Assembly: GCF_014268455.2 (NCBI RefSeq)
Contig: NZ_CP077085.1
Span: 4,815,001 to 4,879,000, forward strand
Direction: 5' to 3'
DNA length: 64,000 nt
DNA from: Pseudomonas shahriarae
GTDB taxonomy: Bacteria > Pseudomonadota > Gammaproteobacteria > Pseudomonadales > Pseudomonadaceae
Under the pieces are notes generated by a model. It was given only the letters and a program-made list of their open reading frames with translations. It made no database searches and was not told the DNA's origin. Positions 48,384 through 56,943 of the stretch are shown here, in pieces. The translations under genes were made by a program, and so were the position numbers. Position 1 is the first letter of the stretch; each line of letters opens with the position of its first letter.

Positions 48384-49896
48384 CGCCAGCGTGGTAATCC
48401 GCCCCCGCACTACGTGGGAAGCCATGGACCTGGGGGTATTGCTGGCCCGCAAGCACCGCGTGCTCTTGATGAGCAGTTGGGCCTTGGTCAGCCTGCCGAT
48501 CTTTATCCTGATCAGCCTTGCGCTGTGGGACTACCCATCTGTTGCTGTACTGGTGTTCTGGTGGTTGAAACCGGCCTTTGAGCGCCTGCCGCTGTATATC
48601 CTGTCCACAGCACTGTTTGGCGAAACGCCTACCCTCAAGCAGGCGCTGCGCCAATGGCCCCGCCTGCTCAAAGGTCAACTGCTGGCCAGCCTGACCTGGA
48701 GACGCTTGAGCCTCAGTCGCAGCTTCGTCATGCCCGTGGTGCAACTCGAAGGCCTCGGCGGCCTGGCCCGCCAACAACGGCTGGGGGTGCTGCAACAGCG
48801 CAATGCCGGTGCAGCGCGCTGGCTGACGCTGATCGGTATTCACCTGGAAACAGCACTGTGGATTGGCTTGATGGCGCTGTTCTACCTGTTCCTGCCACAA
48901 CAGGTAGAGCTCGACTGGGACTGGCAACAACTGGCGCTGGCCAGCAGCCAGGACTGGCTCTGGCTGGAACACCTGACCAATGCCTTGTACGCCCTGGTCC
49001 TGGTGCTCTGGGAGCCGATCTATGTGGCCTGCGGGTTCAGCCTCTACCTGAACCGGCGTACCGTGCTCGAAGCCTGGGACCTGGAGTTGGTGTTCCGCCG
49101 TCTGCGCCAGCGCCTGGGATCAACGGTGGCCGCCCTGCTGCTGGCTGTCGGCCTGCTGCTGGTCCCGCCAACACCCCAGGCCCTGGCCGATCAACCCGTG
49201 GCTGCACAACCCTTGAGTACGCCAGCCGCCAGCCAGGCGATCAAGCGCCTGCTGGAAGAGCCCCCGTTCAAGAATCCGGAATCCGTGACCCGCTACCGTT
49301 TCGGTGAAGACCAGACCATCGACAAGACCAAGCCCACAGGGGATGCCCGGTTGCCTGCCTGGCTTAAATCCTTGCTCGACAACCTCAACAGCGACACCTT
49401 CAAGTCCCTGGCCCTGGTCATGGAGGTGCTGTTGTGGAGCCTGCTGATCGCCGGTATTGCCTTGGTGGCCTGGCGCTATCGTGATTGGCTGCACGCCTTT
49501 GTCAGCCATCGCCGCGCCCCCCGCACCGTTGACCAGCCCGTGCCGTCACAACTGTTCGGCCTGGACATGGGCGTGGAAACATTACCCGATGACATCGCCG
49601 GTACCGCCGAGCAACTGTGGGCCACCCAGCCCCGTGAAGCGCTTGGCCTGCTCTATCGCGGCCTGCTTAGCCGCCTGTTGCATGACTTCAACCTGCCCCT
49701 GAAAAACGCCGATACCGAAGGCCAGGTCCTGGAGCGTGTGCGTCACTTGCAACAGCCGCAATTGCTGGCATTCAGCGACGACCTGACCCGCCACTGGCAA
49801 AACCTCGCCTATGGCCATCGCGTACCGCCTGCCCTGGCCCAACAACAACTGTGCGCCCACTGGCGCGCGCTGTTCGACAGCGAGGCCACGGGATGA
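48370..49896 (+). CDS. Membrane protein with C-terminal DUF4129 domain
   Basis: 508 residues from the ATG at 48370 inside the end of the preceding gene. N-terminal third has four predicted membrane helices (about 35-55, 60-80, 155-175, 195-220) and lies where a DUF4013-like region would be; another helix near 350-370 leads to the soluble DUF4129 domain (about 430-508, GTAEQLWATQPREALGLLYRGLLSRL). DUF4129 is often fused to transglutaminase-like membrane proteins; no transglutaminase domain is seen. Overlaps the next gene by four bases. Confidence 0.82.
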   Translation: MRLSDASVVIRPRTTWEAMDLGVLLARKHRVLLMSSWALVSLPIFILISLALWDYPSVAVLVFWWLKPAFERLPLYILSTALFGETPTLKQALRQWPRLLKGQLLASLTWRRLSLSRSFVMPVVQLEGLGGLARQQRLGVLQQRNAGAARWLTLIGIHLETALWIGLMALFYLFLPQQVELDWDWQQLALASSQDWLWLEHLTNALYALVLVLWEPIYVACGFSLYLNRRTVLEAWDLELVFRRLRQRLGSTVAALLLAVGLLLVPPTPQALADQPVAAQPLSTPAASQAIKRLLEEPPFKNPESVTRYRFGEDQTIDKTKPTGDARLPAWLKSLLDNLNSDTFKSLALVMEVLLWSLLIAGIALVAWRYRDWLHAFVSHRRAPRTVDQPVPSQLFGLDMGVETLPDDIAGTAEQLWATQPREALGLLYRGLLSRLLHDFNLPLKNADTEGQVLERVRHLQQPQLLAFSDDLTRHWQNLAYGHRVPPALAQQQLCAHWRALFDSEATG

Positions 49897-51050
49897 ACCG
49901 GCCACTGATCTGGCTCGCGCTGATCCTGGCCTGCCTGCTGACGGCGGGGGGCTTCTACGCCTGGCACAAGGCGATCCCTTACGGGGAAGTGGTCGAGCGC
50001 GGGCCATCACCCGAAGCCCAGGCTAATCCCTACCTGGCGGCGGAGCATTTCCTACGCCAGCAAGGCATAGCCGTTGAGCACGCCAACAGCCTGGAACGCC
50101 TGGCTACCCTGCCCACCAAGGGCGGCAGCCTGTTGTTGCTCAGCGAACGCAGCAACATGACCCCGCGCCAGGTTGACCAGTTGCTGGAGTGGACCCAGGC
50201 CGGCGGCCACCTGCTGCTGGTGGCCGAAGCTATATGGGATGAAGAAACCCAGGACAGCGGCGACCTGCTGCTCGATCGCCTGCAGTTGCGCCAGGCCTTC
50301 AGCGATGACTTCGACCAGCCAGTCCCACCTCGCAAGGGCAAGAAGCCGGACCTGACACGACTGTATGTCGATAATGAAACCGCACCGGCCTTCTTCAGTT
50401 TCGACACCGACTTCACCTTGATCGACCCCAGGCACCTGGCCCAGTTTTCGGCCAACAGCGCCAAGTCCAGCCACCTGATGCAACTCGATCTCGGGCAGGG
50501 CCGTGTGACAGTGATCACCGACAGCGAACTGTGGAAAACCCCGGATATAGGCCTGCACGATAATGCCTGGCTGCTCTGGTACCTGACCCAGGGCAGCAAT
50601 GTCACCCTACTGTCCAACACGGATGTCGAGAACCTGTTCAGCCTGTTGCTGCGTTACTTCCCCCAGGCCCTTTTGGCACTCGCCGCCTTGATTGTGCTGG
50701 GGTTGTGGCGCGCCGGCGTACGCCAGGGGCCCATCCAGGCACCCGCGCCCAAGGCACGCCGGCAACTGCTGGAACACTTGAATGCCAGTGCCGATTTCCT
50801 GCTGCGCCGCAGTGGGCAAAACAGCCTGTTGCACGCCCTGCAGCGGGACATCCTGCGCACCGCCCGCCGCCGCCACCCCGGCTTCGAACAGTTGGACACT
50901 GCCGGGCAATGGCAAGCCCTTGAACGCCTGACTCGCCAACCGCCATCCATTATCAGCCAGGCCCTGGGCCCACTCCCGGCAAAGCGGCTTTCCAGCGCCG
51001 ACTTCAGCCGCCAGGTGGCCTGCCTGCAAACCCTCAGGAATGCCCTATGA
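49893..51050 (+). CDS. DUF4350 domain membrane protein
   Basis: 385 residues. Membrane anchor at the N-terminus (about 5-24), a periplasmic alpha/beta domain (about 35-240) of DUF4350, related to glutamine-amidotransferase-like folds without visible catalytic Cys-His pair (GGHLLLVAEAIWD, GRVTVITDSELW), then a second helix (about 262-282) and a cytoplasmic tail. The fold is thought to bind a ligand or a partner protein; nothing more is known. Overlaps the MoxR gene by four bases. Confidence 0.84.
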   Translation: MNRPLIWLALILACLLTAGGFYAWHKAIPYGEVVERGPSPEAQANPYLAAEHFLRQQGIAVEHANSLERLATLPTKGGSLLLLSERSNMTPRQVDQLLEWTQAGGHLLLVAEAIWDEETQDSGDLLLDRLQLRQAFSDDFDQPVPPRKGKKPDLTRLYVDNETAPAFFSFDTDFTLIDPRHLAQFSANSAKSSHLMQLDLGQGRVTVITDSELWKTPDIGLHDNAWLLWYLTQGSNVTLLSNTDVENLFSLLLRYFPQALLALAALIVLGLWRAGVRQGPIQAPAPKARRQLLEHLNASADFLLRRSGQNSLLHALQRDILRTARRRHPGFEQLDTAGQWQALERLTRQPPSIISQALGPLPAKRLSSADFSRQVACLQTLRNAL

Positions 51051-52039
51051 GCGACTCTCCAGTGGATTCACCCAACACCCTCGACACCGGTCGGGCCACC
51101 CAGTTGGCCCAGGCGCTGCGCACCGAGTTGCGCAAGGCCGTGATTGGCCAGGATGGGGTGATTGATGATGTGCTGACCGCATTGATCGCCGGCGGCCACG
51201 TGTTGCTCGAAGGGGTTCCCGGCCTGGGCAAGACCCTGCTGGTACGGGCCCTGGCCCGCTGCTTTGACGGCGACTTCGCGCGTATCCAGTTCACCCCGGA
51301 CCTGATGCCCAGTGATGTAACCGGGCATGCCGTGTACGACCTGCACACCGAGCAGTTCAAACTGCGCAAGGGGCCGTTGTTCACCCACTTGCTGCTGGCG
51401 GACGAGATCAACCGGGCCCCGGCAAAAACCCAGGCCGCCCTGCTCGAAGCCATGCAGGAACGCCAGGTCACCCTCGAAGGCGAAGCCCTGCCTATCGGCC
51501 AGCCCTTTATGGTGCTGGCCACCCAGAACCCCATCGAACAGGAAGGCACTTATCCACTACCGGAGGCCGAACTCGACAGGTTCATGCTCAAGGTGCGCAT
51601 GGACTACCCCGAGGCGCAGCAAGAGGTGGATATGGTGCGTGAAGTGACCCGTTCATCGCGCGCCGACATGCTAGACGTGCAACCACTGCGCACCGTGCTG
51701 CAAGCCGCTGACGTGTTGCTGTTGCAGCAGGTCGCCAGTGAGCTGGCCCTGGATGAACAGGTACTCGACTACGCCGTGCGCCTGGCTCGTACCACCCGCA
51801 CCTGGCCCGGTCTGGCCCTGGGCGCGGGCCCGCGTGCGTCCATCGCCCTGGTGCGGGGTGCCCGTGCTCGCGCCCTGCTGCGAGGTGGCGAGTTCGTCAC
51901 GCCGGACGACATCAAGAGCTGTGCGCTGGCAGTGTTGCGCCATCGGGTACGCATCGCCCCGGAGCTGGATATCGAAGGCCTGGAGGTGGATCAGGTGCTG
52001 ACCCAGTTGCTCGACCAAGTGCCGGCGCCACGCCAGTGA
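51047..52039 (+). CDS. MoxR-family AAA+ ATPase
   Basis: 330 residues with Walker A GVPGLGKT (56-63), Walker B LLADEINRAPAKTQAALLEAM (D119, E120), sensor 1 ATQNPIEQEGTYPLPEAELDRF and a C-terminal lid. MoxR proteins act as chaperone-like assembly factors, often for metal- or VWA-containing partners such as the DUF58 protein encoded next. One base separates it from the DUF58 gene, a universal pairing in bacteria. Confidence 0.95.
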   Translation: MSDSPVDSPNTLDTGRATQLAQALRTELRKAVIGQDGVIDDVLTALIAGGHVLLEGVPGLGKTLLVRALARCFDGDFARIQFTPDLMPSDVTGHAVYDLHTEQFKLRKGPLFTHLLLADEINRAPAKTQAALLEAMQERQVTLEGEALPIGQPFMVLATQNPIEQEGTYPLPEAELDRFMLKVRMDYPEAQQEVDMVREVTRSSRADMLDVQPLRTVLQAADVLLLQQVASELALDEQVLDYAVRLARTTRTWPGLALGAGPRASIALVRGARARALLRGGEFVTPDDIKSCALAVLRHRVRIAPELDIEGLEVDQVLTQLLDQVPAPRQ

Positions 52040-52040
52040 C

Positions 52041-53378
52041 ATGCCCATGAGACCGACTCGCCTGTTGCTGGCCTGGCTTGCCGTGTTGCTGGGCCTGAAC
52101 ATCGCCCTCGGGACGGCCGTGGCCCTGCAACTCAACGTGCCGGCCGCTCTGCATTCCATCGCCTGGGGCCTGCTCCTGGCGCTGCTCTTGCTGGCCTTGC
52201 TCGATGCTGGCCGGCTGAAACGCCGCCCCTCGCCACGCCTGCGCCGGCAGATGCCGGGCAGCCTGGCGCTGGGGCGTTGGAGCGAGGTGCGGATCACCCT
52301 GGAACATGATTATCCACAGCCGTTGGTCCTGGAGGTGTTTGATCACGTACCGGATGGTTTGAGCGTGCAAAACCTGCCCCAGTCCATCACCCTGCGCCCC
52401 GGGGAACAGAGCGAACTGGGCTACCGCCTGCGCCCCTTGAGCCGTGGGCATTTCAGTTTTGAGCGCTGTGAGGTGCACCTCCCCAGCCTCCTGGGGCTGT
52501 GGACTGCCAAGCGCCAGGTGCCGGTCAAGGATGCCACCCGAGTCTATCCGGATTTTGCCCGCCTGTACGGCGCGCAATTACTGGCGGTAGACAACTGGCT
52601 CAGCCAACTGGGTGTACGCCAGCGCCAGCGTCGCGGCCTGGGCCTGGAGTTTCACCAGTTGCGGGAATTTCGCGAGGGTGACAGCCTGCGCCAGATCGAC
52701 TGGAAGGCCACGGCCCGGCAACGCACGCCGATTGCCCGGGAATATCAGGATGAGCGCGACCAGCAGATTGTGTTCATGCTCGACTGCGGCCGGCGGATGC
52801 GCAGCCAGGACAACGAGCTGGCGCATTTCGACCACGCTCTCAACGCGTGCCTGCTGCTCAGCTATGTGGCCCTGCGCCAGGGCGATGCCGTGGGCTTGTG
52901 TACCTTCGCCTGCGACCAGCCGCGCTACCTGGCACCCGTCAAGGGCAGCGGCCAGTTGAACCAGTTGCTCAACGCGGTATACGACCTGGACACCACCCGG
53001 CGCGCGGCCGACTACCAGGCTGCGGCCAACCAACTGCTGGCCCGCCAGAAACGCCGGGCCTTGGTGATTATCGTGACCAACCTGCGTGATGAGGACGATG
53101 AGGATCTGCTGACCGCCGTCAAGCGCATCAGCCGCCAGCACCGGGTATTGGTCGCGAGCCTGCGCGAAGAAGTGCTGGATCAAGTGCGCCAGGCGCCTGT
53201 GCAAACCTTGCCGGAAGCGCTGGCCTACTGTGGCAGCGTCGACTACCTCAATGCCCGGGAAGAATTGCATGACCGCATGAAGGCGCAGGGCCTGGCGGTA
53301 TTGGACGCCCGACCCTCGGACCTCGGCGCAGACCTGGTAACCCGTTACCTGGGCTGGAAAAAGGCCGGCGTGCTATGA
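52041..53378 (+). CDS. DUF58 / VWA-like membrane protein
   Basis: 445 residues: two N-terminal membrane helices (about 8-28, 32-50), a domain of beta-sandwich character (60-180), the DUF58 signature FREGDSLRQIDWKATARQRTPIAREY (about 212-237) and a C-terminal VWA-like domain with DCGRRMRSQ (metal-site motif DxGxRM, near 252) and VIIVTNLRDEDD. Partner of the MoxR ATPase. Last gene of the six-gene block; a convergent PilZ gene follows 13 bases later. Confidence 0.92.
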   Translation: MPMRPTRLLLAWLAVLLGLNIALGTAVALQLNVPAALHSIAWGLLLALLLLALLDAGRLKRRPSPRLRRQMPGSLALGRWSEVRITLEHDYPQPLVLEVFDHVPDGLSVQNLPQSITLRPGEQSELGYRLRPLSRGHFSFERCEVHLPSLLGLWTAKRQVPVKDATRVYPDFARLYGAQLLAVDNWLSQLGVRQRQRRGLGLEFHQLREFREGDSLRQIDWKATARQRTPIAREYQDERDQQIVFMLDCGRRMRSQDNELAHFDHALNACLLLSYVALRQGDAVGLCTFACDQPRYLAPVKGSGQLNQLLNAVYDLDTTRRAADYQAAANQLLARQKRRALVIIVTNLRDEDDEDLLTAVKRISRQHRVLVASLREEVLDQVRQAPVQTLPEALAYCGSVDYLNAREELHDRMKAQGLAVLDARPSDLGADLVTRYLGWKKAGVL

Positions 53379-53391
53379 GTGGCGCATGACG

Positions 53392-53751
53392 CTAGGCCGA
53401 AGCCTGCAAGGGATCAAAGCTGAAGTACTGCAACAGCGCGGCAATCAATTGCCCGTACTCGTCGGGGGCCTGCAGCAGGGTGAACCCCGAATCGTAATGC
53501 TGGGGGTTGATATCCTCACGACTCCACAGGCAGGTGGCAGTGAAGTCAATGGCATGCACATCCCCCTCAGGTCCGGGGATCTTCAAGCGCAGCTCAAAAT
53601 CCGCGTTGACCATCATGGGTAATCGGCTGACCAACATCAGCCCCTCGCTGGAGATGTTACCCAAGTAACCGATGGGTTTATCCGTGTGGCGGTTGAACAC
53701 CTGTAAAAAACAGGGCAACTGGTGTCGCTCAATCCTTCGGTCGGTAAACAT
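53392..53751 (-). CDS. PilZ domain protein (c-di-GMP receptor)
   Basis: 119 residues from MFTDRRIERHQ; a GTG start 24 codons upstream (53823), with GGGGAG in front, is the alternative. Both c-di-GMP contacts are intact: RxxxR in DRRIERHQLP and NxSxxG in GNISSEGLML. A single PilZ domain with no attached output domain, so it should act by binding another protein. Corresponds by position to PAO1 PA4324, one of the eight PilZ proteins there (from memory). Convergent with the MoxR operon; a connection to it is not shown. Confidence 0.85.
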   Translation of the reverse strand: MFTDRRIERHQLPCFLQVFNRHTDKPIGYLGNISSEGLMLVSRLPMMVNADFELRLKIPGPEGDVHAIDFTATCLWSREDINPQHYDSGFTLLQAPDEYGQLIAALLQYFSFDPLQASA

Positions 53752-53984
53752 GATGAGATCGCCGTCCAATGGCCATGATTCTGGCCGTTCCTGTGATTCG
53801 GACCGGAGCGCTGCCAGCAGCACCCCGCTCTCCCCCGGATTTCGCTACAACAGCAGCCTTTGCCCTGTCGCTTAAACGCCATCGAATCAGGGGCTACATC
53901 TATTTGGATTGAAAGTTGTACAAACAGACATTCGAAGAATAGCCCAACTCCGGCAAGAGGCCAGCTGTCAAATTACAAATGTCA

Positions 53985-54359
53985 TCACAAGGCGGCTGGC
54001 CGTGCGCGGGCAGTGCTTGCACCGGGGTAATGCCCCAGTTGTTGCAGGGTATCCAGGCGTGCGCGGGCACGGAATGCGTATTCGCTCGACGGATATTGGC
54101 TGATGATGAACTGATAGGTCTGCACGGCATCCACGAACAACTTCTGCCGTTCCAGGCACTGCCCACGCAGCATCGAGACCTCCGGCTGCACGTAGCGACG
54201 GGACCGGCTTTGACGGTCGACCTGGGACAATTCCAGGGTAACCCGTTCGCAGTCGCCTACATTGTAGGCCCGGTAGGCATTGTTCAAATGATGGTCCATC
54301 GACCAACGGGTACAGCCGACAACACTGACGGCCAGGGCTGCAATGATCAAAACTCGCAT
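53985..54359 (-). CDS. Small lipoprotein with TPR-like repeats
   Basis: 124 residues. A lipoprotein signal ends VSVVGC (acylated Cys16). The rest has a tetratricopeptide-like pattern (YNVGDCERVTLELSQVDRQ, LFVDAVQTYQFIISQYPSSEYAFRARARLDTLQQLG), the second half resembling CpoB-type TPR. A protein at the membrane that binds others is likely; no family name can be given. AGGAGAACACCC ribosome-binding site precedes the ATG. Confidence 0.75.
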   Translation of the reverse strand: MRVLIIAALAVSVVGCTRWSMDHHLNNAYRAYNVGDCERVTLELSQVDRQSRSRRYVQPEVSMLRGQCLERQKLFVDAVQTYQFIISQYPSSEYAFRARARLDTLQQLGHYPGASTARARPAAL

Positions 54360-54534
54360 GGGTGTTCTCCTGTCTTGAGCAGTGTATCGACCCTTGGGCG
54401 AAAATCTTCAAGGTTGTTCGTCTGGCGTCATCGCGTGAAAACAAGCGAATCGACAATAAGTAGTGCAAACGAACAATGACTACAGCCAAAGAGCATAGTA
54501 GCCTTCCCCAGCGCTAGAACTCAGGAGTCCGTGC

Positions 54535-55986
54535 ATGTCCGTCCGTCGTACCAAAATCGTCGCCACCCTTGGCCCGGCCAGTAACTCGCCGGAAGTCCTC
54601 GAACAGCTGATTCTGGCTGGCCTGGACGTTGCCCGTCTGAACTTCTCCCACGGCACCCCGGACGAGCACAAGGCTCGCGCCAAGCTGGTACGTGACCTCG
54701 CCGCCAAGCATGGCCGCTTCGTCGCGCTGCTGGGTGACCTGCAAGGGCCGAAGATCCGTATCGCCAAATTCGCCAACAAGCGCATCGAGCTGAAGATTGG
54801 TGACAAATTCACCTTCTCCACCAGCCATCCGCTGACCGAAGGCAACCAGCAGGTCGTGGGTATCGACTACCCGGACCTGGTCAAAGACTGCGGCGTCGGC
54901 GACGAACTGCTGCTGGACGATGGCCGCGTGGTCATGCGTGTCGACACCGCCACCGTCACCGAGCTCAACTGCACCGTGATCATCGGCGGTCCGCTGTCCG
55001 ACCACAAAGGCATCAACCGTCGCGGTGGTGGCCTGACTGCACCGGCCCTGACCGAAAAAGACAAGGCTGACATCAAGCTCGCCGCCGAAATGGAAGTGGA
55101 CTACCTCGCCGTATCCTTCCCGCGTGACGCTGCCGACATGGAATACGCCCGCCAACTGCGCGACGAAGCCGGCGGTACCGCCTGGCTGGTGGCGAAGATC
55201 GAGCGCGCCGAAGCCGTGGCCGACGACGAAACCCTCGACGGCCTGATCAAGGCGTCCGATGCAGTGATGGTTGCCCGTGGCGACCTCGGTGTAGAAATCG
55301 GTGACGCAGAACTGATCGGCATCCAGAAGAAAATCATCCTGCACGCCCGCCGCCACAATAAAGCGGTGATCGTCGCGACCCAGATGATGGAGTCGATGAT
55401 CCAGAACCCGATGCCGACCCGTGCCGAAGTGTCCGACGTGGCCAACGCCGTGCTCGACTACACCGACGCCGTGATGCTCTCGGCGGAAAGTGCTGCCGGC
55501 CCGTACCCGCTGGAAGCGGTCCAGGCCATGGCGCGTATCTGCGTCGGCGCTGAAAAGCACCCGACCAGCAAAACCTCCAGCCACCGCATCGGCAAAGTGT
55601 TCGAAAGCTGCGACCAGAGCATCGCCCTGGCCGCCATGTACACCGCCAACCACTTCCCGGGTGTAAAGGCGATCATCGCCCTGACCGAAAGTGGCTACAC
55701 GCCGTTGATCATGTCGCGTATCCGTTCCTCGATCCCGATCTACGCGTTCTCCCCGCACCGCGAAACCCAGGCCCGTGCGGCCATGTTCCGTGGCGTCTAC
55801 ACCGTACCGTTCGACCCGGCGTCGCTGCCGCCTGAGCAAGTCAGCCAGGCTGCCATCGACGAACTGCTCAAGCGTGGCGTAGTCGAGAAAGGCGATTGGG
55901 TGATCCTGACCAAGGGCGACAGCTACCACACCATCGGTGGCACCAACGGCATGAAGATCCTGCACGTTGGCGATCCAATGGTCTGA
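54535..55986 (+). CDS. pyk: Pyruvate kinase
   Basis: Last step of glycolysis, phosphoenolpyruvate plus ADP to pyruvate plus ATP. 483 residues, with the active-site signature VMVARGDLGVEIG (K+/Mg2+ binding), the N-terminal RRTKIVATLGPAS and the effector-binding C-terminal domain (RIGKVFESCD onward). Corresponds to the PykA-type enzyme (PA4329). In Pseudomonas it is thought to serve the Entner-Doudoroff flow. CTCAGGAGTCC precedes the start, and a terminator follows. Confidence 0.97.
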   Translation: MSVRRTKIVATLGPASNSPEVLEQLILAGLDVARLNFSHGTPDEHKARAKLVRDLAAKHGRFVALLGDLQGPKIRIAKFANKRIELKIGDKFTFSTSHPLTEGNQQVVGIDYPDLVKDCGVGDELLLDDGRVVMRVDTATVTELNCTVIIGGPLSDHKGINRRGGGLTAPALTEKDKADIKLAAEMEVDYLAVSFPRDAADMEYARQLRDEAGGTAWLVAKIERAEAVADDETLDGLIKASDAVMVARGDLGVEIGDAELIGIQKKIILHARRHNKAVIVATQMMESMIQNPMPTRAEVSDVANAVLDYTDAVMLSAESAAGPYPLEAVQAMARICVGAEKHPTSKTSSHRIGKVFESCDQSIALAAMYTANHFPGVKAIIALTESGYTPLIMSRIRSSIPIYAFSPHRETQARAAMFRGVYTVPFDPASLPPEQVSQAAIDELLKRGVVEKGDWVILTKGDSYHTIGGTNGMKILHVGDPMV

Positions 55987-56003
55987 GTGACCCGCTGAAA
56001 AGC

Positions 56004-56036
56004 AAAGGCCCTGGCACGTGAGTGACAGGGCCTTTT
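56004..56036 (+). terminator. Terminator of pyruvate kinase gene
   Basis: Stem AAGGCCCTG/CAGGGCCTT with loop gcacgtgagtga, T4 following, 17 bases after the stop. Confidence 0.85.
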
Positions 56037-56064
56037 GCATTTCAAGTCACGGTAATGTGGTGAC

Positions 56065-56153
56065 TGGACTGGCGTTATCGCGGGCAAGCCCGCTCCCACA
56101 TTGGAGCGCATTTCAAGTGTGGGAGCGGGCTTGCCCGCGATAACGCCAGTCCA
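56065..56153. repeat. Long perfect REP palindrome
   Basis: Two perfectly inverted 36-base arms (56065-56100 and 56118-56153; core GCGTTATCGCGGGCAAGCCC) with a 17-base loop, the longest perfect REP palindrome in the window. Located between the convergent pyk and enoyl-CoA hydratase genes, where it can stop transcription from both sides. Confidence 0.95.
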
Positions 56154-56165
56154 ACCACTTGGATT

Positions 56166-56915
56166 TCAGCGCCGGGCAATAAACCCCGACAACGCCGCAA
56201 TCGCCTCCGGCGACCTCAAGCGCTGGGTAAACAATGCACCCTCCTCCTCGATTACCTGGCGCAATTGCTCGCGGTCAACGCTCTTCATCAATTGCTTGGT
56301 CACCTGCACCGCCCCCGGCGCCAGGGTCTCAAAGCGCCCGCCGACTTCCCGCGCCTTGGCCAGGGCCGCTTCGCCGCTGCCCAACGCTTCGGTGGCGATC
56401 CCCCACTGCGCAGCCTGCTCCCCACTGAACCCTTCGCCCAGCAGCAGCAACTCAGCAGCTTTCGCGTGCCCCAGCAAGCGCGGCAGGATCAGGCTGGAGC
56501 CAAACTCAGGACACAGCCCCAGGTTGACGAATGGCATGCGCAACCGGGCATCGCGACTGACATACACCAGGTCGCAATGCAGCAGCAGCGTGGTGCCAAT
56601 GCCCACCGCCGCCCCGGCCACGCCGGCAATCACCGGTTTACGGCAGTTGAGCAGGCTTTGCATGAAATGAAAGGGTGGGCTGTCCAGGTCTGTGGGCGGC
56701 TGCTCAAGGAAGTCGCCGATGTCGTTGCCGGCGGTAAAGCAGTCGCTGCTGCCCTGGATCAGCACGGCATTGACCGTCGTGTCGGCATCGGCCTGCTCCA
56801 GCGCCGCCGCCAATTGGCTGTACATCGCGCGGGTCAGGGCATTTTTCTTGTCGGGGCGATTGAGCTGCAGGATCAGCAGCCCACGGTCACGGTGCAGCAG
56901 GATGGCGTCGGTCAT
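56166..56915 (-). CDS. Enoyl-CoA hydratase/isomerase family protein
   Basis: 249 residues, crotonase fold: CoA-binding N-terminal part with NRPDKKNALTRAMY, oxyanion-hole segments SSDCFTAGNDIGDF and GVAGAAVGIGTTLLLHCDLVY, then FVNLGLCPEFGSSLILPRLLG. Of the two catalytic acids of enoyl hydratases one is at CPEFG, the other is not obvious, so it may be an isomerase or a related hydratase. Divergence from other beta-oxidation genes: none adjacent. Followed by the REP; upstream lies the ferredoxin reductase on the same strand. Confidence 0.9.
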   Translation of the reverse strand: MTDAILLHRDRGLLILQLNRPDKKNALTRAMYSQLAAALEQADADTTVNAVLIQGSSDCFTAGNDIGDFLEQPPTDLDSPPFHFMQSLLNCRKPVIAGVAGAAVGIGTTLLLHCDLVYVSRDARLRMPFVNLGLCPEFGSSLILPRLLGHAKAAELLLLGEGFSGEQAAQWGIATEALGSGEAALAKAREVGGRFETLAPGAVQVTKQLMKSVDREQLRQVIEEEGALFTQRLRSPEAIAALSGFIARR

Positions 56916-56943
56916 GGTGAGTCTCGCAGATAGACATCAGCGC

